A stretch of 64,000 nucleotides of DNA from NCBI RefSeq assembly GCF_030161595.1, contig NZ_BSUM01000001.1, positions 3,162,001 through 3,226,000 on the forward strand. Reading direction: 5' to 3'. The notes beneath the pieces were generated by a model. The model ran no database searches. It was not told the origin of the DNA and saw only the letters and a program-made list of their open reading frames with translations. Origin of the DNA: Litorihabitans aurantiacus (GTDB lineage: Bacteria > Actinomycetota > Actinomycetes > Actinomycetales > Beutenbergiaceae). Positions 47,131 to 55,217 of this stretch are shown here, in pieces (the stretch's first letter is position 1; every line of letters begins with the position of its first letter). The translations under genes were made by a program, and so were the position numbers.

Positions 47131-48056
47131 ATGGCCGCTGCGACTCCTGCGCCCGGCGTGACGGGCTCGACCCGCGCGACGTCGTCGTCCCCCTCCCCCG
47201 CCGTCCCGGGCAGCGCGCCCGGTGGTGGAAGGAGGTCGGGTGGAAGTACCCGCTCGCCGCCGTGATCGTCTTCTACGCGGCGTTCCCGCTGGTCTACGCG
47301 CTCTCGGCCGCCCTCAGCAGCCGGGGCTCGCTCGCGGGCTCGTCCTCGCTGTTCTCCGACGTCAGCGGGGTCAACTTCGCCGCGCTCGGCGGCACCATGT
47401 ACTGGACCTGGGTGGTCAACACCCTGGTCGTCTGCGGGGCGACGGCGATCGGCGCCGTCGCGATGGGCGGCGCGGCCGCGTTCGCCTTCTCGCGGTTCCG
47501 CTTCCGCGGCCGTCGCGCCTCGCTCACCTCGCTGCTGATCATCCAGATGTTCCCGCAGACGGTCGCGTTCGTGGCGGTGTTCCTGCTGCTGATCGCCCTC
47601 GGCGAGGTGGTCCCGCAGCTCGGCGTGAACTCGAAGATCGCGCTGATCGCCGTCTACCTCGGCGGCGCGCTCGGGGCGAACACGTTCCTCATGTACGGGT
47701 ACTTCAACACGATCCCGATCGAGATCGACGAGGCCGCCCGCATCGACGGCGCCACGCACGCCCAGATCTTCTGGCGCCTGATCATGCCGCTGGTGATCCC
47801 GATCCTCGCCGTGGTCGGCCTGCTCGCGTTCATCTCGGCGTTCGGCGACTTCATCCTCGCCCGCATCGTGCTGACGTCGGAGGGGAACTGGACCCTCGCC
47901 GTCGGCATGTACCAGTGGGTCTCCAACCAGCTGACCTCGCGCTGGGGGCTGTTCGCCGCCGGCTCCATGATCGCCGCCCTGCCGGTGCTCGCGCTGTTCC
48001 TCTCGCTGCAGCGCTACATCGTCGGCGGTCTCTCCTCGGGCTCCGTCAAGGGCTGA
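47131..48056 (+). CDS. ganQ: Sugar ABC transporter permease, MalG type (frameshifted near start)
   Basis: A 308-residue permease after correction. ATG at 47131 begins a Ser/Thr/Pro-rich head. One added C in the run at 47195-47199 (or 47189-47193) leads into RRPGQRARWWKEVGWKYPLA and six transmembrane helices. The EAA loop is IPIEIDEAARIDGATHAQIF and the C-terminus RYIVGGLSSGSVKG is typical of MalG. Without the correction the first in-frame start would fall inside the first membrane helix. It forms the channel with the MalF-type subunit; the ATPase is not encoded here and is probably a shared MsmX-like protein. Confidence 0.93.
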
Positions 48057-48076
48057 GCCCCCACGCTCCCCGGGCA

Positions 48077-48105
48077 CCCGGGGGCCTGCTGCGGCGGCCC
48101 CCGGG
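48077..48105 (+). terminator. Hairpin after the permease genes
   Basis: CCCGGGGGCC pairs with GGCCCCCGGG around a 9-nt loop, 20 bp after the ganQ stop and before the galactanase leader. Confidence 0.65.
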
Positions 48106-48241
48106 AGCCCGGCTCCACCGGCACGCCACGGCTCGACGTCGTGTCTGCTCGCTGTACCTGCTCGACCCCCCGTTCGACCCCTGCCTGACCCCGGTGCACG
48201 CCCGCACCGGGGGATCGACGACGATCCACCGGAGGACCCCC

Positions 48242-51028
48242 ATGCCCCGACGGCTCACCCTCACGCTCGCCACGGCGACGGTCGCGGCGCTCGCCGCAGC
48301 CGGCCTCGCGGCCCCGGCCTCAGCGGCCCCGCAACCCCCGCCGGGCGGTGAGCCGGTCGAGGCCGGCATCACCGTCCCGAAGGTCACCGGGATGGGGGAG
48401 GACTGGATCAACGGCGCCGACTTCTCCTCCGTCCTCTCGCTCGAGGAGAGCGGGGTGACGTTCTACGACCGCGACGGCGAGCCGGGCGACCTGTTCGAGA
48501 TCCTCGCGGACGCCGAGGTCAACTGGGCGCGCGTGCGCGTCTGGAACGAGCCGTTCCTCGCCTCCGACCCGAGCAAGGGCTACGGCGCCGGGAACACGGA
48601 CGCCGAGCGCGCGACCGAGATCGGCCGCCGCGCGACCGAGGCCGGGATGCGCGTGCTGGTCAACTTCCACTACTCCGACTTCTGGGCGCACCCGGGCCAG
48701 CAGTACACGCCGCGCGCCTGGGCGGGGCTGGACGACGCCGCGCGTGCGCAGGCGATCTACGACTACACCAGCGAGACGCTGGCGGACATGAAGGCGGCCG
48801 GCGTCGACGTCGGCATGGTCCAGGTCGGCAACGAGACCACGAGCGGCGAGATCGCGGGCGTGCGCGGGTGGGACCGCACCGCCGCGCTGTTCCAGGCGGG
48901 CTCGCGCGCCGTGCGCGACACGCTGGGCGACGACGTCAAGGTCGCGGTCCACTTCACCAACCCCGAGCGCGTGGGGCAGTACGCGAACGTGGCCGCCGCC
49001 CTCGACGCCCGCGGTGTTGACTACGACGTCTTCCTCAGCTCCTACTACGCCTTCTGGCACGGCACGCCGGCCAACCTGACGTCGGTCCTGTCCGACATCG
49101 CGACGCGCTACGACAAGGAGGTCGCCGTCGCGGAGACCTCCTGGGTCCACACGCTCGAGGACGGCGACGGCATGCCGAACTCCGTGCGCAGCACGAACGG
49201 CGCCTACGCGACCAGCGAGCAGGGCCAGGCCCTCGCCGTCCGCGACGTGATGCAGGCCGTGGCCGACGTGCCGGACGGCAAGGGCATCGGCACGTTCTAC
49301 TGGGAGCCCGCGTGGCTGCCGGTGGGCCCGCCCGACCAGCTCGAGGAGAACACCGCGCTGTGGAACCGTGACGGCTCCGGCTGGGCGACGCCGTACGCGC
49401 AGGACTTCTACCGCCCCGCGACCGGCTGGTACGAGGGCATCCCGGAGTCCGAGTGGGCCGACGACTTCGGCGGTTCCGGCTGGGACAACCAGGCGCTGTT
49501 CGACTTCGCCGGCCACCCGCTGGAGTCCCTGCGCGTCTACGAGTACGCCCGCACCGGCTCGATCGCGCCGCGCGCGGTCGAGACGATCGAGTCGCCGCGC
49601 ATCGGCGTCGGCGTGGGTGAGCCGGTCGTGCTCCCCTCGACGGTGGCGGTGACCTGGAACGACGGCACCACCGAGCAGCAGTCCGTGACCTGGTCCGACG
49701 ACGTCGCGTGGATCGACGGCGCCGGCACCTACACCGTGCGCGGCACCACCGCGGTCGGCGCGGTGACGGCCACCGTGGTCGTCCGGGCGGCCAACCAGGG
49801 CACGAACCTCGTGCGCAACCCCGGCTTCGAGGAGCGCGACGCGGGCTGGACCCGCGAGGGCACCGGCATCACCGTCGGTGGGACCGAGAACCCGTTCGCG
49901 GGTGCGCGCTCGGCCAACTTCTACAGCGGCGCCGCCTTCTCGTTCGCGATCGAGCAGCGCGTGGAGAACGTGCCGCCGGGCAGCTACATCCTCTCGGCGA
50001 AGGCGCAGGGCGGCAACGCCGGCGCGAGCGACACGCTCTCGATCTCGGCGCAGTCCGGCATCTCCACGGTGCGCGCACCGTTCACGCTGCAGGGCTGGCA
50101 GGTGTGGCAGACGCCCACCACGGAGCCGATCAGCGTCGGTGCCGACGGCGTCGTCGTCGTGCGGGCCGAGGGTGCGCTCAGCGCCGGTGCCTGGGGCAGC
50201 CTCGACGAGTTCTCCCTGGTCGCGGTGGCCGACGAGGTCGCGGTCGACACCGCCGCGCTCGAGGCGGCCGTGGCCGAGGTCGACGGCGTGGATCGCCCGC
50301 GCTACACCTCGGCGTCGCTCGCCGTGCTGGACGCCGCGCTCGTGCGGTCGTCCTTCGTGCTCGGCTCGGAGGCGCCCTCGCAGGCGTCGGTCGACGGCGC
50401 CGCGGCCCAGCTGACCACCGCCCTGGCGGGCCTGGAGCGGCGCGCGTTCACCGACGTCGCCGACGAGAACCAGTTCGCGACCGAGATCTCCTGGCTCGCG
50501 CGGGCCGGCATCTCGACCGGATGGGTCGACGCGGCGACCGGCGAGGCGCAGTTCCGACCGCTCGCGCCGATCGCGCGCGACGCGATGGCAGCGTTCCTCT
50601 TCCGGATGCTGGGTGACGAGGAGTGGCAGGCCCCGGAGGTCTCGCCGTTCGTCGACGTCGCGACGACCGACCAGTTCTACAAGGAGATCGCCTGGCTGGC
50701 CGAGTCCGGGATCTCGACCGGGTGGGCCACGCCCGCCGGTGCCGAGTTCCGGCCGCTGCAGCCGATCGCGCGCGACGCGATGGCGGCCTTCCTCTACCGG
50801 GCGGCGGACTCGCCGGCGCACACCGCGCCGTCGACCTCCCCGTTCTCCGACGTGACGCCCGCGACGCAGTTCTACTCCGAGATCACCTGGATGCTCGAGT
50901 CCGGTGTGGCCACGGGGTGGGTCGGCAACGACGGCACGTCGGACTACAAGCCGCTGAACCCGGTCGCGCGTGACGCGATGGCCGCGTTCCTGTACCGGTT
51001 CCACCACGAGGTGCGCGCGGCCGGCTGA
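48242..51028 (+). CDS. ganB: Secreted GH53 endo-beta-1,4-galactanase with carbohydrate-binding and S-layer-like repeats
   Basis: A 928-residue secreted enzyme cleaving beta-1,4-galactan of type I arabinogalactan. Signal peptide is about residues 1-29 (ending PASAAPQ). The GH53 barrel (about 45-430) has the acid/base Glu near 197 in MVQVGNETTSG and the nucleophile near 297 in VAVAETSWVHT. Then come a bacterial Ig-like domain (about 438-515, SVTWSDDVAWIDGAGTYTVR), a carbohydrate-binding-like beta-sandwich (about 525-665, NLVRNPGFEERDAGWTREGT), a helical linker and three S-layer-homology-like repeats from 736 (FTDVADENQFATEISWLARA, each with IARDAMAAFLYR). GGAGG precedes the ATG. It supplies oligosaccharides to the adjacent transporter. 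Confidence 0.94.
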   Translation: MPRRLTLTLATATVAALAAAGLAAPASAAPQPPPGGEPVEAGITVPKVTGMGEDWINGADFSSVLSLEESGVTFYDRDGEPGDLFEILADAEVNWARVRVWNEPFLASDPSKGYGAGNTDAERATEIGRRATEAGMRVLVNFHYSDFWAHPGQQYTPRAWAGLDDAARAQAIYDYTSETLADMKAAGVDVGMVQVGNETTSGEIAGVRGWDRTAALFQAGSRAVRDTLGDDVKVAVHFTNPERVGQYANVAAALDARGVDYDVFLSSYYAFWHGTPANLTSVLSDIATRYDKEVAVAETSWVHTLEDGDGMPNSVRSTNGAYATSEQGQALAVRDVMQAVADVPDGKGIGTFYWEPAWLPVGPPDQLEENTALWNRDGSGWATPYAQDFYRPATGWYEGIPESEWADDFGGSGWDNQALFDFAGHPLESLRVYEYARTGSIAPRAVETIESPRIGVGVGEPVVLPSTVAVTWNDGTTEQQSVTWSDDVAWIDGAGTYTVRGTTAVGAVTATVVVRAANQGTNLVRNPGFEERDAGWTREGTGITVGGTENPFAGARSANFYSGAAFSFAIEQRVENVPPGSYILSAKAQGGNAGASDTLSISAQSGISTVRAPFTLQGWQVWQTPTTEPISVGADGVVVVRAEGALSAGAWGSLDEFSLVAVADEVAVDTAALEAAVAEVDGVDRPRYTSASLAVLDAALVRSSFVLGSEAPSQASVDGAAAQLTTALAGLERRAFTDVADENQFATEISWLARAGISTGWVDAATGEAQFRPLAPIARDAMAAFLFRMLGDEEWQAPEVSPFVDVATTDQFYKEIAWLAESGISTGWATPAGAEFRPLQPIARDAMAAFLYRAADSPAHTAPSTSPFSDVTPATQFYSEITWMLESGVATGWVGNDGTSDYKPLNPVARDAMAAFLYRFHHEVRAAG

Positions 51029-51051
51029 GTGCCGGTGGTGCCCGCGTGAGG

Positions 51052-51091
51052 CGGCGCCGGGTCTGCTCCTGCGGGGGCGGGCCCGGCGCCG
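51052..51091 (+). terminator. Terminator hairpin after galactanase
   Basis: CGGCGCCGGG and CCCGGCGCCG form a perfect 10-bp stem around a 20-nt loop, 23 bp after the galactanase stop. Confidence 0.7.
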
Positions 51092-51238
51092 TCGTCGTGG
51101 CGGGTGTGGGTGTGCGGGTGCGTGGGAGGGGCGAGCGGACCGCGGCCTGCGGGAGTGCAGCCTGTGGATGACCAGCGCGCCGGGTCCGGTCCGTCCTAGC
51201 GTGGGTGTGGTTCATGTCGAGGTGATCCAGGGGGCGGG

Positions 51239-52105
51239 ATGGGCGACATCGAGGACGTGCAGGGCGAGCGGGTAAGACGGCGGGAACGATGTGGGCCCAC
51301 CGACGTGCTGCGTGTACCTGGGCCGCCCGTCGTGATGACGCCGCGTGCACCCGTCCCATCGGCGCCGGCCGTGGCCGCCGAGCTGCCGGTGTTCCGCAGC
51401 GCCGCTCCGTTGGGATCGGCTGCCGAATTCCCGTGGCGGGGGTGGCGCACGACGTCGCACTCACCTCGATCCTGCTCTTCACCCTCCTGGTCTTCTCCAC
51501 CGCTGCGTTGTGGGTGCCTGCGCCGTCGCTCGTGATCTGGGCGGCCCCCACCTACGCCGTGCGGCTCGTCCGCCAGCGGTTGCGTCGCAGTGGGTTCGCG
51601 GCGGCGTCTGAACCTCCAGCGAGCGCTGCCTTCGGCGTCGCAGCCGTCGTCTCCATGGTGCCGGGCTCGATCCTGGCGGTGGTCACGGTGGTGCGGTTGT
51701 TCACGACTGAGTGGTGGCTCTCGACCAGTAGCACCAGGCCGGAGCTGTACCTGTCGGTCGTCGGGGGTTCCCTGGCCGCTGCCGCGCTCTGGGGGTCTCG
51801 TGTTCGGGATGCTGCTCCGACGCGCGCTCCGCAGCCACGTCGCCGAGGTGCGGTCCTGGCAGGAGTGGGAGCGTTCGACGGCCACCGTGCCGGCACCGCC
51901 GGGCGCAGGGGCAGCCCTGGAGTCGCTCGCCCGGGTGCCGGGTCCGGAGGTTGGTGGGGTACCCGCCATCCCGCGCACGGGTCGCCGCGGCTGGAACTCG
52001 TCGGCGGTCATCGCGCTGGTCGGGCTCGTCGTGATGGTGGTGGTCTGGCCCGCGGCTGTCGGGCTCGTGCTCCTGTTAGCGAGCCTCATCGCCATCAGCG
52101 GTTGA
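51239..52105 (+). CDS. Multi-pass membrane protein, unknown (two frameshifts)
   Basis: Hypothetical, 288 residues when two homopolymers are corrected: one G added to 51438-51442 and one G removed from 51791-51795. The corrected protein has a soluble head (MGDIEDVQGERVRRRERCGP), two hydrophobic segments (VALTSILLFTLLVFSTAALW), another pair around FGVAAVVSMVPGSILAVVTV and SVVGGSLAAAALWGLVFGML, a cytoplasmic coil (HVAEVRSWQEWERSTATVPA) and a C-terminal hairpin of helices (SSAVIALVGLVVMVVVWPAA). No family is recognised. The next gene, 30 bp away, is also a membrane-anchored hypothetical. Confidence 0.65.
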
Positions 52106-52135
52106 TCGGCGACTCGTTCGTGCGATGCTCGGCGC

Positions 52136-52642
52136 ATGACGCGAGACCGCCGGTGGCTTTGGGTGACCGGTCTCGCGGTCGGGGGAACGCTCGCGGGCGG
52201 GTCGGTCGTCGGGATGGTCGCCGCGTTCGTCGTACCGGTGTTCTCAGGTGACTCGGCCTGGGTCGCGGCGGACGCCGTGTCGCCGGAGGGTCCGCTGACG
52301 CCGTGCCGGCTCGTGCTGGAGCCGGGCGGGCACGTCTGGGAGCCGGCGGCCCGGTACGACATCCACACCGACCACGACGCCGTGCTGGGATTCGACTGGC
52401 GGTGGCAGCCCGACCCCTCCGGGAACGACCCCGGCGCGGGGATGTCCGTGTCCTTCGACGATGACGCCTCGGCGTACGTCACCTGGGAGGAGAGCCGGGA
52501 TGGCCGGGCGTGGATGACCATGCCGGTCAGGCGGGAGGACCTCGAGAGCCGCCCGGACGGGACCGTGCTCGTGACTCTGGAGCTGGACGGACAGCCGATC
52601 GCCACCTGCCCCGTCCCGATCGCTGAGCTCACCGACGCCTGA
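52136..52642 (+). CDS. Membrane-anchored hypothetical protein
   Basis: A 168-residue protein with an N-terminal membrane anchor or uncleaved signal (WVTGLAVGGTLAGGSVVGMV, then AAFVVPVFSGD) and a beta-rich extracytoplasmic domain with two cysteines (TPCRLV near the start and ATCPVP near the end) that could pair. No family is recognised. It follows the multi-pass membrane protein at 30 bp and may be co-transcribed with it. The large open frame on the opposite strand here is a shadow. Confidence 0.6.
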   Translation: MTRDRRWLWVTGLAVGGTLAGGSVVGMVAAFVVPVFSGDSAWVAADAVSPEGPLTPCRLVLEPGGHVWEPAARYDIHTDHDAVLGFDWRWQPDPSGNDPGAGMSVSFDDDASAYVTWEESRDGRAWMTMPVRREDLESRPDGTVLVTLELDGQPIATCPVPIAELTDA

Positions 52643-52659
52643 GCAGTCCTGCGATGGCC

Positions 52660-52822
52660 GGTCGGGCGGCCGCGTGTATCGCTCGGGCGGTGCGGCTGAC
52701 GCTTCGGGCGGTTTGAGAAGGTGCCCTGTCTAGGTCGCACCGCTGTGACCTGCAATGACGCCCAGGAGGCCGTGTGCAGGCGTCGCTCAGACCGCCCGAA
52801 GGATCGGCCGGACCGCCCGACC
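52660..52822. repeat. Palindromic element with central core (core family, copy 3)
   Basis: Left-arm pieces GGTCGGGCGG (52660-52669) and TTCGGGCGGTTTGAG (52703-52717) are inverted on the right as CTCAGACCGCCCGAA (52786-52800) and GACCGCCCGACC (52811-52822). Between them the core TGACCTGCAATGACG begins at 52746. Arm sequence differs from copies 1 and 2, but the core is shared. Confidence 0.8.
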
Positions 52823-52834
52823 GGGGCGGTCGGA

Positions 52835-52988
52835 GCGTCGCGGTGCCGGTCCCGTCGTGAGGTGTGGTGGTCCCGTCGTGAGGTGTGACGGGCGGCGGGC
52901 CGCAGCCGGGCGCCTCTGACCTGCAGTGACGTCGGTTGCCGACCCGCTGGTCAGCCGTGGGACCTCGCGAAGGGACGGCGACACCTCA
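52835..52988. repeat. Palindromic element with central core (core family, copy 4)
   Basis: Two direct units GGTCCCGTCGTGAGGTGT lie on the left, and looser inverted versions (GGGACCTCGCGAAGGGAC, then ACACCTCATGG) on the right. The core TGACCTGCAGTGACG is at 52917-52931. The arm unit is different again from copies 1-3. Confidence 0.65.
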
Positions 52989-53030
52989 TGGCGGAGCACC
53001 CCGCCGCGGTCGCGACGAGCCGGCGTCCGC

Positions 53031-53681
53031 TCAGCGGCGCTGCAGCAGCGGCCGGCGAGCCCCGCCGTCGGCCCGGGCGACCATCACGGCTGCCAGCACA
53101 CCGCCGATCGCACCGAACAGGTGCCCCTGCCACGAGACCGCGCCGGGACCGAAGGCGGCCCCCGCGATCCCGGTCCAGAACATGCTGCCCCACAGCGCCA
53201 GCAGCACCACGCCGAGCACGATCTGCCACACGTCCCGGGTGAAGAAGCCCCGCACCACGAGGTGCGCGAGCCAGCCGAACACCAGCACCGAGGCGCCGAT
53301 CGTCACCGAACCGCGCGGGGCGGTCAGCCAGATCCCGAGGCCGCTCACCAGCCAGACCACACCCGTGACCGCGACGAACTGCCGCGCCCCGCCCAGCATG
53401 AGCAGGAACCCGAGGATCAGGACCAGCACGAGGTTCGCCCCGAGGTGGGCCCACGACCCGTGCAGCAGCGGGGCCATCACGATCCCGAGGAGACCCTCGC
53501 CGCTGCGGGGGCGGATCCCGAGGTGCTGCGTCAGGGCGTTGCCCGTCAGCGTGTTCAGCACCTGGAGCACAACCATGAGGGCGGCGAGCACGCCGATCGC
53601 GACGGCCGCCGAGCGCAGCGTCTCGCCGGTGATCCGGGCCCGTCCGGCGGCGGGCGGGCGGGTGCGGAACGTGTCGGTCAT
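53031..53681 (-). CDS. Rhomboid family membrane protein
   Basis: A 216-residue protein with about six transmembrane helices. Rhomboid blocks are APLLHGSWAHLGANLVLVLI, the serine motif in VTIGASVLVFGWLAH (GAS-V in place of the common GASG) and SWQGHLFGAIGGVLAAVMVA with the histidine. The usual WR motif of the L1 loop is not obvious, so it could be a less typical protease or an inactive relative. ATG at 53681. It is followed downstream by a core-family repeat and preceded by a perfect hairpin. Confidence 0.8.
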   Translation of the reverse strand: MTDTFRTRPPAAGRARITGETLRSAAVAIGVLAALMVVLQVLNTLTGNALTQHLGIRPRSGEGLLGIVMAPLLHGSWAHLGANLVLVLILGFLLMLGGARQFVAVTGVVWLVSGLGIWLTAPRGSVTIGASVLVFGWLAHLVVRGFFTRDVWQIVLGVVLLALWGSMFWTGIAGAAFGPGAVSWQGHLFGAIGGVLAAVMVARADGGARRPLLQRR

Positions 53682-53736
53682 GGCGCCGAGCCTACGGAAC
53701 GCACCTGGACGCCGTCGGCGTCGATGCTCCGGACCG

Positions 53737-53783
53737 GGAACGCGGAGGATCGGCGGTGTCAGTCGCCGCCGATCCTCCGCGTT
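53737..53783. repeat. Perfect 19-bp hairpin between mannonate dehydratase and rhomboid genes
   Basis: GAACGCGGAGGATCGGCGG and its exact reverse complement flank a 9-nt loop. It lies 34 bp past the uxuA stop and so probably ends uxuA transcription. It resembles the other arm-loop elements of the window (compare 10757-10902). Confidence 0.75.
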
Positions 53784-53816
53784 CTCGCCGGTGCCGTCCG
53801 GACGCCGTCGGGCGAC

Positions 53817-54998
53817 TCAGCCCAGCAGCGCGCGCACCGCCGTCTCGACGCCGCGCAGCTCCGCCAGCCCCACGAGTCGCCCGATGAGGGGGTAGCCGGG
53901 GTTGGTGGTGCGGCGCTGGTCGTCGAGCATCTGGTGGCCGTGGTCGGGACGCATCGGGATGCGCGGTCCGGGCTCGTCGGCCGCGGCGCGGCGTCGCTCC
54001 TCGCGCACCAGCTCGGCGATGACGCCGACCATGTCGACGTCGCCCGCGATGTGGTTGCCCTCGTGGAACGTGCGCGGATCCTCCTCGCGCACCGTGGAGC
54101 GCAGGTGGGCGAAGAAGATGTGGGAGGCGAACTCGCGCGCCATCGCCACCAGGTCGTTGTCCTCGCGCACCCCGTACGAACCGGTGCAGAACGTCAGCCC
54201 GTTCGACGGCGACGGCGAGGCCGCCAGCACCTCGCGCGCGTCCTGCGCCGTCGAGACCACGCGCGGCAGCCCGAGCAGGGGCCGCGGCGGGTCGTCGGGG
54301 TGGATGGCGATCCGGACGCCGAGCTCCTCGGCGACCGGGACCACGACCCGCAGGAAGTGCGCGAGGTTCGCCCGGAGCGCGGACTCGGGCACGTCGTCGT
54401 ACGCCGCGATCGCGGCCCGCAGCGTGTCGAGCGTGTGGTGCTCCTCGGAGCCCGGCAGGCCCGCGATGACGGTCCGGGTCAGCTCCTCGCGACCCTCCTG
54501 CCCGAGCTCGTCGTAGACCTCGCGGGCCCGCGCGCGCTCGGCCTCGGTGTAGTCGGCCTCGGCGCCCGGCCGCCTCAGGATCTCCAGCTCGAACGCGGCG
54601 AACGCCTCCTGGTCGAACCGGAGCGCCCACGCGCCGTCGGGCAGCCGGTGGCGCAGGTCGGTGCGGGTCCAGTCCAGGATCGGCATGAAGTTGTAGGCGA
54701 CGACGTCGATCCCCGCCGCCGCGACGCTCCGCAGCGACGCGATCCAGGTCTCGATCGCGGCGTCCCGCCCGGCGTCGCCGCGCTTGATCGACTCGGTCAC
54801 CGGGATCGACTCGACGACCGACCACGTCAGGCCCGCGGCCTCGATCACGGCCTTGCGCTCGAGCACGGCCTCCAGCGGCCAGGGCTGGTCGTTGGGGATC
54901 TCGTGCATCGCGTGCACGATCCCGGTGGCGCCGGTCTGGCGCACCTCCGCCAGCGTCACCGGGTCGTTCGGCCCGAACCAGCGCCAGGTGTGCTCCAT
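53817..54998 (-). CDS. uxuA: Mannonate dehydratase
   Basis: A 393-residue enzyme converting D-mannonate to 2-keto-3-deoxygluconate in glucuronate/fructuronate catabolism. UxuA blocks are visible: RWFGPNDPVTLAEVRQTGAT, IVHAMHEIPNDQPW, YNFMPILDWTRTDLRH, IAIHPDDPPRPLLGLPRVVS, FCTGSYGVREDNDLV and a C-terminal RPDHGHQMLDDQRR with metal-binding residues. ATG at 54998 follows GGAGAGAG. No uxaC or uxuB lies in the window. Its place between pectin side-chain loci fits plant cell-wall breakdown. Confidence 0.95.
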   Translation of the reverse strand: MEHTWRWFGPNDPVTLAEVRQTGATGIVHAMHEIPNDQPWPLEAVLERKAVIEAAGLTWSVVESIPVTESIKRGDAGRDAAIETWIASLRSVAAAGIDVVAYNFMPILDWTRTDLRHRLPDGAWALRFDQEAFAAFELEILRRPGAEADYTEAERARAREVYDELGQEGREELTRTVIAGLPGSEEHHTLDTLRAAIAAYDDVPESALRANLAHFLRVVVPVAEELGVRIAIHPDDPPRPLLGLPRVVSTAQDAREVLAASPSPSNGLTFCTGSYGVREDNDLVAMAREFASHIFFAHLRSTVREEDPRTFHEGNHIAGDVDMVGVIAELVREERRRAAADEPGPRIPMRPDHGHQMLDDQRRTTNPGYPLIGRLVGLAELRGVETAVRALLG

Positions 54999-55093
54999 GG
55001 TGTCTCTCTCCTTCGTCGGCGTGCGTGCCACTGCCGTCCATCATCGCGCGGGTGGGGACCGAGCCCGCAGCGGTTGCCAGGCGTTCCCGAGGG

Positions 55094-55200
55094 GTCGGCG
55101 CTGCCGACCCGGGAGGTCGGCGATCCTCTCGGGGTGGGTCGCCGATCCTCTCGGGGTACGTCAGCAAACCTCTCGGGGAGGGTCGGAAAAGCTCTCGCGG
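55094..55200. repeat. 22-nt tandem array upstream of uxuA
   Basis: Four head-to-tail copies of roughly CTCTCGGGGTGGGTCGCCGA plus TC, each 22 nt, occupy 55110-55200, preceded by a small inverted part (GGGTCGGC, CTGCC, GACCCGGG). It fills the space between the GH2 gene stop (55218) and the uxuA start. Confidence 0.8.
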
Positions 55201-55217
55201 GGGTGGGGGTCAGGGGG

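Larger units (their letters stand above)
52643..53030. other. Gene-free stretch with two core-family palindromic elements
   Basis: No gene is supported between the hypothetical protein and the rhomboid stop. The whole stretch is taken up by two consecutive repeat elements (52660-52822 and 52835-52988), each with a central TGACCTGC core. Confidence 0.75.

Noticed and set aside
51196..52755. Reverse-strand open frame of 519 codons
   Set aside because: Contradicted by forward-strand membrane proteins with good hydrophobic patterns. The reverse frame is Ser/Thr/Arg/Pro-rich without domains.
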